Positions 27,245 through 35,449 of a DNA stretch of 64,000 bases are shown in pieces. The number at the start of each line of letters is the position of its first letter. Position 1 is the stretch's first letter. A program made the translations under genes and the position numbers. The notes beneath the pieces were generated by a model. It had not been told where the DNA came from. It ran no database searches and saw only the letters and a program-made list of their open reading frames with translations. The DNA lies in the NCBI RefSeq assembly GCF_049568105.1, contig NZ_CP145335.1, forward strand, positions 3,658,001 through 3,722,000. Direction: 5' to 3'. Source of the DNA: Salinisphaera sp049568105. Its GTDB lineage: Bacteria; Pseudomonadota; Gammaproteobacteria; Nevskiales; Salinisphaeraceae.

Positions 27245-28972
27245 CTATCGCCGCCACCAGTTGGTCTTGCCCAGTTCCATCACTTCATCGCCCCGCCCGT
27301 TCATCACGGCGCGCAGCATGTAGAGCGAAAAGCCGCGGGCCTGTTCGGCCTCGATCTTGGGCGGCATGGACAGTTCCTGTTTGGCGGTACGTACGTCTAC
27401 CAGCACCGGGCCGTCGTGGGCGAAGGCGTCTTCGAGAGCCCCATCGAGCGCGCTGGATGAGGTGACGCTGATGCCTTTGATGCCGAGCGATTCAGCCAGG
27501 CCGGCGTAGTCGACCCGTGGCAGATCGGTGGTGGAGTCGATATAGCCGGCGACTTTCATCTCCATGGCCACGAAGCCGAGTGTTTCGTTGTTGTAGACGA
27601 CGATCTTCACAGGCAGTTTTTCGGCCGCCAGGGTGATGAGATCGCCCATGAGCATACTGATGCCGCCGTCGCCGGCCAGGGCCACGATCTGGCGCTCGGG
27701 GAAGGCCGCCTGCCAGCCGAGCGCGGCCGGCACGGCCACGGCCATGGAGCCGTGCATGAAGGAGCCGGTCAGCCGGCGCTGCTCGGTCATGCGGATATAG
27801 CGGGCAGCCCAGACGGTGGGCGTGCCGACGTCGGCGGTGAACACGGCATCCTCGGCGGCCAGGGCCGAGACCCGGGCGGTGAGGTACTGCGGATGCAGCG
27901 GTTCGCCGTCTTCGCGCGGGGTGGCGAGGTCGTCCAGGTTTTCGCGGGCCTTGCGGTAGTGTTCCTGGGAATCGTCCAGGAACTTGGTGTTGCTGTTTTC
28001 TTCGAGCTTCGGCAACAGCGCGGTGAGCGTGGCGCCGATATCGCCGACCAGGCCCATGGCGAGCGGCGAACGCCGGCCAAGGTGGCCGCCGCGGATATCG
28101 ATCTGTACGACGTTGCCGTGGCCGGGGAAGAACTCCCGGTACGGGAAGTTGGTGCCCAGCATGATCAACAGATCGCAGCTTTCCATGGCGTGATAGCCGG
28201 AGGAAAACCCGATCAGCCCGGTCATGCCGACGTCATAGGGGTTGTTGTATTCCAGTGACTGCTTGCCACGCAGGGCATGCACGATCGGCGCTTTAAGGCG
28301 TTCGGCGAAGGCGATCACTTCGTCGTGATAGCCCTGGCAGCCATAGCCGCCGAGGATGGTGATCTTGCCGGCGTCGTTGATGAGCTTGGCGAGATCGTCC
28401 AGGGCGGACTCCGGCGGCACGACCGTCGGGCGTACCGGCGGCTGCCAGCGCACCGACTCGACCGGCGATTCGGCCAGCGCCACGTCGCCCGGCAGCACAA
28501 TCACCGACACCGAGCGATTGACGATCGCACTGCTCATCGCGGCTTCCAGCACCTGCGGCATCTGGGCCGGGTTGGAAACCAGCTCGCAGTAGTCGCTGCA
28601 TTCCTGGAACAGATTCTGCGGATGGGTTTCCTGGAAATAACCCAGCCCGACTTCGGAGGACGGAATCTGGGCGGCGATCGCGACCATCGGCACATTGGCC
28701 CGCTGGGCTTCGAACAGGCCGTTGATGAGATGCAGGTTGCCCGGCCCGCAGGAGCCGGCACAGACGGCCAGACCGTTTTGGGCATCGCCCTCGCCGGCGG
28801 CAGCCAGGGCGGCCACTTCTTCGTGGCGGGTACCGACCCACTGGATCTCGTCGCGCTTGCGCAGGGCTTCGGTAAAGCCGTTGAGCGAATCGCCCGGGAC
28901 GCCCCAGACGTTTTTTACGCCGGCCTGGATCAACAGGTCGGCAAGGGTATCGGCAATGGTGGGTTTGGCCAT
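27245..28972 (-). CDS. poxB: Pyruvate dehydrogenase (quinone) / pyruvate oxidase
   Basis: This 575-residue thiamine-diphosphate enzyme would oxidatively decarboxylate pyruvate to acetate and CO2, passing electrons to ubiquinone at the membrane. The N-terminal ThDP (PYR) domain has VWGVPGDSLNGFTEAL and the catalytic Glu in TRHEEVAALAAAGEGD (about residue 51). The FAD-binding middle has GYGCQGYHDEV and LIMLGTNFPYREFFP. The C-terminal PP domain has LAGDGGISMLMGDLITL (GDG...), followed by the NNETLGFV metal ligands. E. coli PoxB is 572 residues. The ending MELGKTNWWRR differs from the E. coli lipid-binding tail. It is divergent from the agu operon, whose operator lies 130 bp from its start. Confidence 0.88.
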   Translation of the reverse strand: MAKPTIADTLADLLIQAGVKNVWGVPGDSLNGFTEALRKRDEIQWVGTRHEEVAALAAAGEGDAQNGLAVCAGSCGPGNLHLINGLFEAQRANVPMVAIAAQIPSSEVGLGYFQETHPQNLFQECSDYCELVSNPAQMPQVLEAAMSSAIVNRSVSVIVLPGDVALAESPVESVRWQPPVRPTVVPPESALDDLAKLINDAGKITILGGYGCQGYHDEVIAFAERLKAPIVHALRGKQSLEYNNPYDVGMTGLIGFSSGYHAMESCDLLIMLGTNFPYREFFPGHGNVVQIDIRGGHLGRRSPLAMGLVGDIGATLTALLPKLEENSNTKFLDDSQEHYRKARENLDDLATPREDGEPLHPQYLTARVSALAAEDAVFTADVGTPTVWAARYIRMTEQRRLTGSFMHGSMAVAVPAALGWQAAFPERQIVALAGDGGISMLMGDLITLAAEKLPVKIVVYNNETLGFVAMEMKVAGYIDSTTDLPRVDYAGLAESLGIKGISVTSSSALDGALEDAFAHDGPVLVDVRTAKQELSMPPKIEAEQARGFSLYMLRAVMNGRGDEVMELGKTNWWRR

Positions 28973-29102
28973 AAGGGTCTCGATGGGCAGACCGGCGCTG
29001 GGCCGGCCATCAAAAGCAATGGGCCAATCTTACACCTGCTGTCTTGGGGCCAATCGATCGCTATCGGATAGCCACAAAGCCTCAAATATTTTTCGAATTA
29101 AT

Positions 29103-29131
29103 TTGACTGAATATTCAGTCAAGGCTATAAA
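29103..29131 (+). promoter_or_regulatory. Sigma-70 promoter with TetR-type operator, agu operon
   Basis: TTGACT (29103-29108), 17 bp, TATAAA (29126-29131) is a near-consensus promoter. The perfect 20-bp palindrome TTGACTGAATATTCAGTCAA (29103-29122) covers the -35 box and the spacer. A TetR regulator gene starts 45 bp downstream, so autoregulation of the regulator-aguB-aguA transcript is the natural reading. Confidence 0.85.
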
Positions 29132-29176
29132 CAGAGCATCGATATCGACACCGGCGCCATCAATCGCCGGCCTGCT

Positions 29177-29761
29177 ATGACCAACCAAGACTCAATCGAC
29201 GACACCCAAACCAAGATCGTACGCGCCGCGGCCCGCTGCCTGGCCCAGCGCGGGGTACGCGGCCTACGCATGACCGACATCGGTCGCGAGGCCGGCGTGT
29301 CCTCGGGCCTGCTCTACTACCACTTCGCCGACCGCGATGGCCTGCTGGCGGCGACGCTCGCGCACGTCAACGCTACCGCGGCCGCCGAGCGTGGTGCGGT
29401 CGCCCCCGATGCCCGGACCGCACTGATCGACAACCTGGTCGACGAGATCGCCGACGAGCCGGAAGTTCGCGAACACGCCATTGCTTGGCAGGAAATCACC
29501 GCCTCGGCGGTGTTCGACGAGACCCTGGCCGCCCATCTCGCCGATTCCACTGGCCAGTGGCAGCAGCGTATCGCCAATACCCTAAGGGCGACCGATCCGG
29601 AGGATATGGCCGAGCATGCCGCCTCGAACGCCGCCGAGCGCGCAATCATCGTGACCGCCCTGGTCGACGGCTTCAGCCAGCGCTGGCTGACCGGCCGGCT
29701 GACCACCGACCAAGCCCGCGAGCTGCTGCGTACTGCGCTGATTGCCCAGATCGGTAGCTAG
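29177..29761 (+). CDS. TetR-family regulator of the agmatine operon (AguR-like)
   Basis: This 194-residue repressor-type protein has an N-terminal helix-turn-helix, GLRMTDIGREAGVSSGLLYYHFADRDGLL (residues about 29-57). Its C-terminal helical ligand-binding domain resembles the BetI type (LVDGFSQRWLTGRLT near the end). It is the first gene before aguB and aguA, the order found in Pseudomonas aeruginosa, where the TetR protein AguR responds to agmatine or N-carbamoylputrescine (established). Its promoter contains a perfect palindrome. The effector here is inferred from that parallel. Confidence 0.8.
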   Translation: MTNQDSIDDTQTKIVRAAARCLAQRGVRGLRMTDIGREAGVSSGLLYYHFADRDGLLAATLAHVNATAAAERGAVAPDARTALIDNLVDEIADEPEVREHAIAWQEITASAVFDETLAAHLADSTGQWQQRIANTLRATDPEDMAEHAASNAAERAIIVTALVDGFSQRWLTGRLTTDQARELLRTALIAQIGS

Positions 29762-29793
29762 TTCGGCAGCTAAAACCACTTTCGGAGCCCACC

Positions 29794-30783
29794 ATGCAAT
29801 TGATCCAGGCGCCCGACGCCCTGCCCTCGCTGGCCCGCAGCCAGCCGAGCCACCGTGCGCCGCTACGCGTAGCCCTAGTCCAGCATGCCTGGCAGCCCGA
29901 TGCCGCGGCACTGGCAGCCCATCTGGACGACGCGATCGGCCAGGCCGCCGCGGCCGGGGCACAGGCCGTGTTCCTGCCCGAGCTGACGCTGATGCGCTAT
30001 CCGGCAGACATCCGCGCCACCGGTACCGCTGCCGACGGCGCCGAGGATCTGGACACCGGCCCAACCCTCACCTTTGCCCGTGAAGCAGCCCGGCGCCACG
30101 GCGTGGCCGTGCATGCCTCGTTGTACCAGCGCGACGACGGACCCGACGGGCGCGGCTTGAACACCGCGATTCTGGTCGCCCCCGACGGCACGCTGATCGG
30201 CGCCACCCACAAGCTGCATATTCCGGTCACCGAGGGCTATTTCGAAGACACGTATTTCCGCGCTGGCCCGGCCGATAATCCCTATCCAGTGTATCGGCCA
30301 GATGCACTCGCCGAGGCTGCGATCGGCCTGCCGACCTGTTGGGACGAATGGTTTCCCGAAGTCGCCCGGGCCTATTCGCTGGCCGACGCCGAAATACTGG
30401 TCTATCCGACCGCGATCGGCTCGGAACCGGATTTCCCGGACTTCGATACCCAGCCGCTCTGGCAGCAGGTGATCGTGGCCAACGGCATCACCGCTGGTAC
30501 GTTCATGATCGTACCCAACCGGATCGGCGACGAAGGCCGGCTGACCTTCTATGGCAGTTCGTTCATCTCCGACCCGTATGGCCGGGTGCTGGTAGAAGCG
30601 CCGCGCAACGCCGAAGCGATTCTGGTCGCCGACCTGGACCTGGACCAGCGCCGCGACTGGCTCACATTGTTTCCGTTTCTTGCCACCCGTCGGCCGGATA
30701 CCTATGGCGCGCTGACCGCCCCGGTCGCGGCCGATCGGCCGCTGGGCGCAGACCGCAACGATGCCAGCGGAGCCGACTCATGA
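29794..30783 (+). CDS. aguB: N-carbamoylputrescine amidase
   Basis: This 329-residue nitrilase-superfamily enzyme hydrolyses N-carbamoylputrescine to putrescine, CO2 and ammonia in the cytoplasm. The catalytic triad is visible: Glu63 in LPELTLMRY, Lys140 in HKLHIP, and Cys182 in LPTCWDEWFPE. The CWDEWFPE box and the EGYFEDTYF segment are specific to this subgroup. A 20-residue N-terminal extension precedes the usual start (LRVALVQ). The stop overlaps the aguA start by four bases (ATGA), so the two pathway enzymes are translationally coupled. Confidence 0.92.
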   Translation: MQLIQAPDALPSLARSQPSHRAPLRVALVQHAWQPDAAALAAHLDDAIGQAAAAGAQAVFLPELTLMRYPADIRATGTAADGAEDLDTGPTLTFAREAARRHGVAVHASLYQRDDGPDGRGLNTAILVAPDGTLIGATHKLHIPVTEGYFEDTYFRAGPADNPYPVYRPDALAEAAIGLPTCWDEWFPEVARAYSLADAEILVYPTAIGSEPDFPDFDTQPLWQQVIVANGITAGTFMIVPNRIGDEGRLTFYGSSFISDPYGRVLVEAPRNAEAILVADLDLDQRRDWLTLFPFLATRRPDTYGALTAPVAADRPLGADRNDASGADS

Positions 30784-31829
30784 GCGAAGTGCTGACCGAA
30801 TGGCGGATGCCGGCCGAAACCGCGCCCCAGGAACGAGTCTGGATGGGCTTTCCCCCGGCGGGGCCGACCGGCGGCACCACCGCCGAGGCGATCGACGAGG
30901 CGCGCCGCGCCTGGGCGGCCGTGGCCAACGCGATCGCCGAATACCAACCGGTGACGGTGCTGGTCGATCCGGCCGATACCGCGATCGCCCCGCGCTATCT
31001 GTCGGCGAGTATCGAGCGCGTGACCGTGGCGCTGGACGATGCTTGGCTGCGCGATATCGGCCCGAGCTTCGTGCTCGGCGATGACGGCCGGCTCGGCGCG
31101 ATCGACTGGCGCTTCAACGGCTGGGGCCAACGCGAATGGGCCGCCTGGGGCCAGGACGATCGAGTGGCCGCAGCGATCGCCGAGCTGGCCGGGGCCGAGC
31201 GGATCGCTTCTACGCTGATCAACGAAGGCGGCGGCATCGCCGTGGACGGCGCCGGGGCCGTCGTGCTCACCGAAACGGTCCAGCGCGACCCGCGCCGCAA
31301 CCCGGACATTACGCAGGCCGCGGTCGAGGCCGAGATGGCCGAACGGCTGGGCGCGACGCATCCGATCTGGCTGCCGCGCGGCTTGCACCGCGATACCGGC
31401 TATTTTGGCACCTTCGGCCATGTCGATTTGATCGCTGCGTTTCCGGCGCCGGGCTGCGTACTGGTCCACGATCAACGCGATCCAGCGCACCCCGACCATG
31501 CGATCGCCGAGGAGGCCGCAGCGATTTTCGAAGCCGCGACCACCGCCGACGGCGCGCCCTGGCAGATTCAGCGCCTGCCGGCGCCGAACCGGCTGCGCGA
31601 TGCCCATGGCTTTGTCGACTATAGCTATATCAACCATCTGCCGATCAACGGCGCGGTGATCATGGGCACCTTCGACGATCCAGCCGATGCCGAGGCAATG
31701 GCGATTCTGGCCGAGGCCTATCCCGGCCGGCGGATCGTCGGCGTGGATGCCCGGGCCATTTTCGCCCGTGGCGGTGGCGTTCATTGCATTACCCAGCAAC
31801 AACCCCGCCTGCCCGGCCCAAGCCATTAG
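30780..31829 (+). CDS. aguA: Agmatine deiminase
   Basis: This 349-residue guanidino-group-modifying enzyme (peptidyl-arginine-deiminase-like fold) converts agmatine to N-carbamoylputrescine and ammonia. Family marks are RVWMGFPPAG at the N-terminus, DAWLRDIGPSFVLGDDG with the substrate-binding Asp, NGWGQ, EGGGIAVDGAGAV, GHVDLIAAFPAPG with the catalytic His, and the C-terminal catalytic Cys in RGGGVHCITQQQP. Length fits (about 345-370). The ATG at 30780 overlaps the aguB stop. With AguB it yields putrescine, which the PuuA/PuuB/PuuD-like enzymes 16-20 kb away could use. Confidence 0.93.
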   Translation: MSEVLTEWRMPAETAPQERVWMGFPPAGPTGGTTAEAIDEARRAWAAVANAIAEYQPVTVLVDPADTAIAPRYLSASIERVTVALDDAWLRDIGPSFVLGDDGRLGAIDWRFNGWGQREWAAWGQDDRVAAAIAELAGAERIASTLINEGGGIAVDGAGAVVLTETVQRDPRRNPDITQAAVEAEMAERLGATHPIWLPRGLHRDTGYFGTFGHVDLIAAFPAPGCVLVHDQRDPAHPDHAIAEEAAAIFEAATTADGAPWQIQRLPAPNRLRDAHGFVDYSYINHLPINGAVIMGTFDDPADAEAMAILAEAYPGRRIVGVDARAIFARGGGVHCITQQQPRLPGPSH

Positions 31830-31861
31830 ACTAGGCCATCGATTTCGCAAGACAGTCTCCC

Positions 31862-32659
31862 ATGCCAGAACATCTCGGCCCGGAAAATACGCCCAGCACC
31901 CGGCTGTCCGCCCGAGCGGTCTACCAAAGCGTGCGCTACGACGGCGAGCAGGAAATGGCCCGCCCGCTGGGATCGCTATGGTGGTCGGGCGTAGCCGCCG
32001 GCATTGCCCTGGCCTCCTCAGTGGTGGCCAAGGGCCTGCTGCACATGGAGCTGCCCGATTCGCCCTGGCGGGCGCCGATCGCCGACATGGGCTACTGCGT
32101 CGGCTTCGTTCTGGTCGTGCTCGGGCGCATGCAGCTGTTCACCGAGAATACGATCACGGTGGTGTTGCCGCTGATGGCCAACACCACGCGTAAGGCGCTG
32201 TACTGCACGCTGCGGCTCTGGACCGTGGTATTCGTGGCAAACATGGTTGGCACATTGATCGCGGCGTTTTTTGTCAGCCAGATCGGCGCCGGCTCGGCCG
32301 AACAGATCCATGCCTTTAACGAAGTCGCCGCCCAGGGCGTGCTCGGCAGCGGCTGGACCGAGATGATGCTGCGTGCGATTCCGGCCGGCTTTTTCGTCGC
32401 CGCGCTGGTATGGATGCTGCCCAATGCCCGCGGCTTCGAGATCTGGGTGATCGCGCTACCGACATATCTGATCGCACTCGGCGGTTTTGCCCATGTGGTG
32501 GTGGGCGCCGTAGAGGTCTGGCTGCTGGTGTTCGCCGATCAGCTGAGCCTGCTCAACGGGCTGTGGTATTTCATCGTGCCGGCGCTGATCGGCAACGTGC
32601 TGGGCGGCACGGTCCTGTTCTCGCTGTTGGCCTATGGCCAGGTGCGCCAGGAAATCTGA
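31862..32659 (+). CDS. Formate/nitrite transporter family protein, YfdC-like
   Basis: This 265-residue inner-membrane channel-type protein has six hydrophobic helices. FNT features are the first helix GVAAGIALASSVVAKGLL, the omega-loop-like LFTENTITVVLPLM (about residues 98-111), and the second-half repeat GFAHVVVGAVEVWLL with the conserved His. The combination LFTENT...PL and AHVVVG is closer to E. coli YfdC than to FocA or NirC, so the substrate may not be formate. It begins 32 bp after aguA and could be cotranscribed. A bidirectional hairpin follows. Confidence 0.85.
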   Translation: MPEHLGPENTPSTRLSARAVYQSVRYDGEQEMARPLGSLWWSGVAAGIALASSVVAKGLLHMELPDSPWRAPIADMGYCVGFVLVVLGRMQLFTENTITVVLPLMANTTRKALYCTLRLWTVVFVANMVGTLIAAFFVSQIGAGSAEQIHAFNEVAAQGVLGSGWTEMMLRAIPAGFFVAALVWMLPNARGFEIWVIALPTYLIALGGFAHVVVGAVEVWLLVFADQLSLLNGLWYFIVPALIGNVLGGTVLFSLLAYGQVRQEI

Positions 32660-32670
32660 GCCTCGAGAAT

Positions 32671-32699
32671 AAAAAAGGCGGTGGGGAACCCCCACCGCC
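32671..32699 (-). terminator. Rho-independent terminator (reverse strand, perhaps bidirectional)
   Basis: The stem GGCGGTGGGG/CCCCCACCGCC (32677-32686 and 32689-32699) has six A on its left, giving a TTTTTT tail on the reverse strand. That serves the free-methionine-sulfoxide reductase gene. The hairpin also lies 18 bp after the FNT stop. Confidence 0.8.
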
Positions 32700-32900
32700 G
32701 AGCACCGAACCGGACCACCGGCCACATGGGACCGCGACTTCGGCAGGCCAGCCCGATAACTTTCGCTTGCACGTCGACGACGTGAAGCCGGTCACGCCCG
32801 AGCGGCGCGACATCTGGACGGCAACTTATCAGCCACCCCCCATTACGCCAACCCGGGATCTTACGTGGTGTGCGGTATGGCACCCGCCTACGGGCGGCGA

Positions 32901-33383
32901 TCAATCGAAACCGATCGCCGAGCCAGACAGGTCGGAAGCCGACATAAAACAAGCGCCTAGCCGTTCAATTCCGGCCTGATCGGCGTCCGAAAACCGGGCC
33001 GGCCGAGGGCTATCGAGATCCATGACCCCCCATAACCGCTCGTCAGAGATAAGTGGCACCACCAGCTCGGAGCGCGACGATACGTCGCAGACGATATGCC
33101 CGGGAAAGGCCTGTACATCGTCGACCCGCTGGGTCTGGCGTGTGGTGGCCGCGGCGCCACAGACCCCGTGCTCGAAGGCGATCGGGTTGCAGGCTGGCAG
33201 CCCCTGAAACGGCCCCAGGATGAGCGAACGCGGCTTGCGGTGCAGATAGAAACCGACCCAGTTCAGATCGGCGATTTCTTGCTTGATCAAAGCGACCGTC
33301 TGGGTGGCATTGGTCAGCCAGTCGCGGGTATCCAGCAGGCTGACCAGCTGGCGTGCGAGCAAATCGTAGTTCATCGACGACAT
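32901..33383 (-). CDS. msrC: Free methionine-(R)-sulfoxide reductase (GAF domain)
   Basis: This 160-residue cytoplasmic GAF-domain enzyme reduces free Met-R-sulfoxide. The family pattern is plain: ALIKQEIADLNWVGFYL, LGPFQGLPAC, HGVCGAAATTRQTQRVDDV, and FPGHIVCDVSSRSELVVPL, supplying the resolving and catalytic Cys residues (in PAC, GVCG and IVCD). It ends with GVMDLDSPRPARFSDADQAGIE. Length equals that of YebR/fRMsr. The ATG three codons later (MNYDLL) is an equally good start. It stands alone and has its own terminator 200 bp downstream. Confidence 0.92.
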   Translation of the reverse strand: MSSMNYDLLARQLVSLLDTRDWLTNATQTVALIKQEIADLNWVGFYLHRKPRSLILGPFQGLPACNPIAFEHGVCGAAATTRQTQRVDDVQAFPGHIVCDVSSRSELVVPLISDERLWGVMDLDSPRPARFSDADQAGIERLGACFMSASDLSGSAIGFD

Positions 33384-33668
33384 AGCACGGAAGAAACAGG
33401 CAGCCGAGGATCGATCAAAACGCTCGCCCGAGCAAGATCGGGCCGACCTCGGTGTACTTGGGGCGCCATAAACGGCACACTAATATGTTTTATTGACGAA
33501 GGGCACGCCCAGATTCCGGCGCATCGACGATGCGATGCTCGCCCCCGTCGTCGCGCAGCGCAGGCCACCTGACCGGCCCGCATGCCGCGCCGGCCGCGCC
33601 CCGAAGCCCGCCGCCCAGCGGCGCGAACGTCAATCCACCGCGATTACTTTCCGACGGATACCTGCTGC

Positions 33669-35219
33669 ATGCCCGATTCCAAACCCGGCCATCGCTCGGT
33701 CGATAAGCTCACGCTCGTCCTGACGGTCGGCTTCGTTCTGCTATTTTTGGCAGCGTCGCTGATCGATCTGTCCGGCGTCTCCGATCTGATCTCGGCTGGC
33801 TTTAGCTGGACCGCCCAGCGCCTCGGCCCCTATTTCGAATGGCTGCTGCTGGCGACGTTCTTCATCGCTCTGGCCGTGGCCGCCAGCCCCGCCGGCCGGG
33901 CCCGCATCGGGCGCGAAACGACACCGGACTTCAGCACCTTCCAGTGGCTGTCGATCATCATGTGTACGCTGCTGGCTGGCGGCGGCGTATTCTTTGCCGC
34001 CGGCGAACCGGTCTATCACTTTCTCAATACGCCACCGGCCTTCGACGGCCAGCCCGGTACGCAAGAAGCCGTGCCGCGAGCCTTGGCTCAGGCCTTCATG
34101 CACTGGGGTTTTTTGGCCTGGGCGATTCTCGGTTCGCTGACCGCGATCGTGCTGGCCCGAGCCCATTATGACCGCGGCCAACCGCTGCAACCGCGGCAAC
34201 TGTTGGCCGGTCTGCTCGGCCCGACCCTGATCGCTGGCCCAGTCGGCAGCATCATCGATGCGGTCTGCGTGATCGCAGTGGTCGCTGGCACGGTCGGCCC
34301 GATCGGCTTTCTGGCTACCCAAGTGGGCTACGGTCTGCACGTGCTGATCGGCACCCCCGCAGGACTGGCGACCCAGCTGACGATCGTGGCCGTGCTCGGC
34401 CTGGTCTACGTGACTTCCGCGGTGACCGGACTGGCCCGTGGTATTCAGTGGCTGAGCCGGTTCAACGTGATCCTGGCGCTGGTGATCGCTGCCGTGATCC
34501 TGGTATTCGGCGCGACCTCGTTTCTGATCAACGCCTGGAGCCAGGCGATGGGCACCTACATCGCCTCGTTCTTCTCCATGGCCACTCAGACCTCGCTGAC
34601 CGCCCCCGAATCCTGGCTGAAATGGTGGACGATCTTCTTTTTCGCCTGGTTCATCGGCTACGGCCCGCTGATGGCAATCTTCGTGGCGCGGATCTCGCGC
34701 GGGCGCACCATCCGCCAGATGATCGTTTCGGTAGCGGTACTGGCACCGATCGCCACTACCATCTGGTACACCCTGCTGGGCGGCTCGGGCATCCATAGCC
34801 AAATGCTGGGCCAGTTCGATCTCACCGAACCGTTGTCGGCCTTCAAGTTCGATGTGGCCACGCTCACCGTCGCCCAGGCCCTGCCCGGCGGCCTGTTCAT
34901 GGCGCTGGCGATCCTGTTGCTGACCTCGATCTTCGTCGCCACCACCGGCGACTCGATGAGCTATGCGATCGCCGTCGTGCACACCGGCAGCGACGATCCG
35001 CCGGCCGGCCTGCGAGCCTTCTGGGGCATCCTGATGGCGGCCATGGCGGCGGTATTGCTGACCATGGGCCACGGCCAGATCAGTGCCCTGCAGCAGTTCA
35101 TCGTGATCACCGCGATCCCGGTGTCGATCGTGCTGCTGCCGTCGCTATGGACCGGCCCACAAGCGGCCTATGCCATGGCCCGCGAGCAGGGCGTACTGGG
35201 CGAGCGCGCCGCGGCCTAG
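33669..35219 (+). CDS. BCCT-family betaine/choline/carnitine-type transporter
   Basis: This 516-residue inner-membrane transporter has about twelve helices. Family marks are GVFFAAGEPVYHFLNTPP (about residues 105-122), the central block WWTIFFFAWFIGYGPLMAIFVARISRGRTIRQM (about 320-352, quoted for identification) and SMSYAIAVVHTG. In classical members the block reads WT.FYWAWW..W.PFVG; here several aromatic-box Trp are replaced by Phe or Tyr, so the substrate may not be a quaternary amine. The ATG at 33669 gives the usual short cytoplasmic N-terminus; an in-frame upstream start would add 29 Arg/Pro-rich residues. An osmotic-stress role is inferred from the family. Confidence 0.88.
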   Translation: MPDSKPGHRSVDKLTLVLTVGFVLLFLAASLIDLSGVSDLISAGFSWTAQRLGPYFEWLLLATFFIALAVAASPAGRARIGRETTPDFSTFQWLSIIMCTLLAGGGVFFAAGEPVYHFLNTPPAFDGQPGTQEAVPRALAQAFMHWGFLAWAILGSLTAIVLARAHYDRGQPLQPRQLLAGLLGPTLIAGPVGSIIDAVCVIAVVAGTVGPIGFLATQVGYGLHVLIGTPAGLATQLTIVAVLGLVYVTSAVTGLARGIQWLSRFNVILALVIAAVILVFGATSFLINAWSQAMGTYIASFFSMATQTSLTAPESWLKWWTIFFFAWFIGYGPLMAIFVARISRGRTIRQMIVSVAVLAPIATTIWYTLLGGSGIHSQMLGQFDLTEPLSAFKFDVATLTVAQALPGGLFMALAILLLTSIFVATTGDSMSYAIAVVHTGSDDPPAGLRAFWGILMAAMAAVLLTMGHGQISALQQFIVITAIPVSIVLLPSLWTGPQAAYAMAREQGVLGERAAA

Positions 35220-35242
35220 CCGGCGTCGCCCAGCCTAGATCC

Positions 35243-35269
35243 GGCGCGCCCGTCGCCCACGGGCGCGCC
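35243..35269 (+). terminator. Hairpin after the BCCT gene
   Basis: A perfect 11-bp stem, GGCGCGCCCGT/ACGGGCGCGCC, has a 5-nt loop and lies 24 bp after the stop. There is no T-run. Confidence 0.5.
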
Positions 35270-35449
35270 GAGCGCGGCGTCGAGCGCCACCGACCGCGCC
35301 GTACCAAACGCGCCGTACCACTGCGCCGCTGCCTGAACGCCGGTGGCGGCTTGTGCAGCGCCCCGATGCAGGATACAACAGTTGCGGGGATGCACCGTGC
35401 GCCGCGCCCTGGCGCCCGGTTGTTCGTTTAGGGGTTACCGGGGGACATC

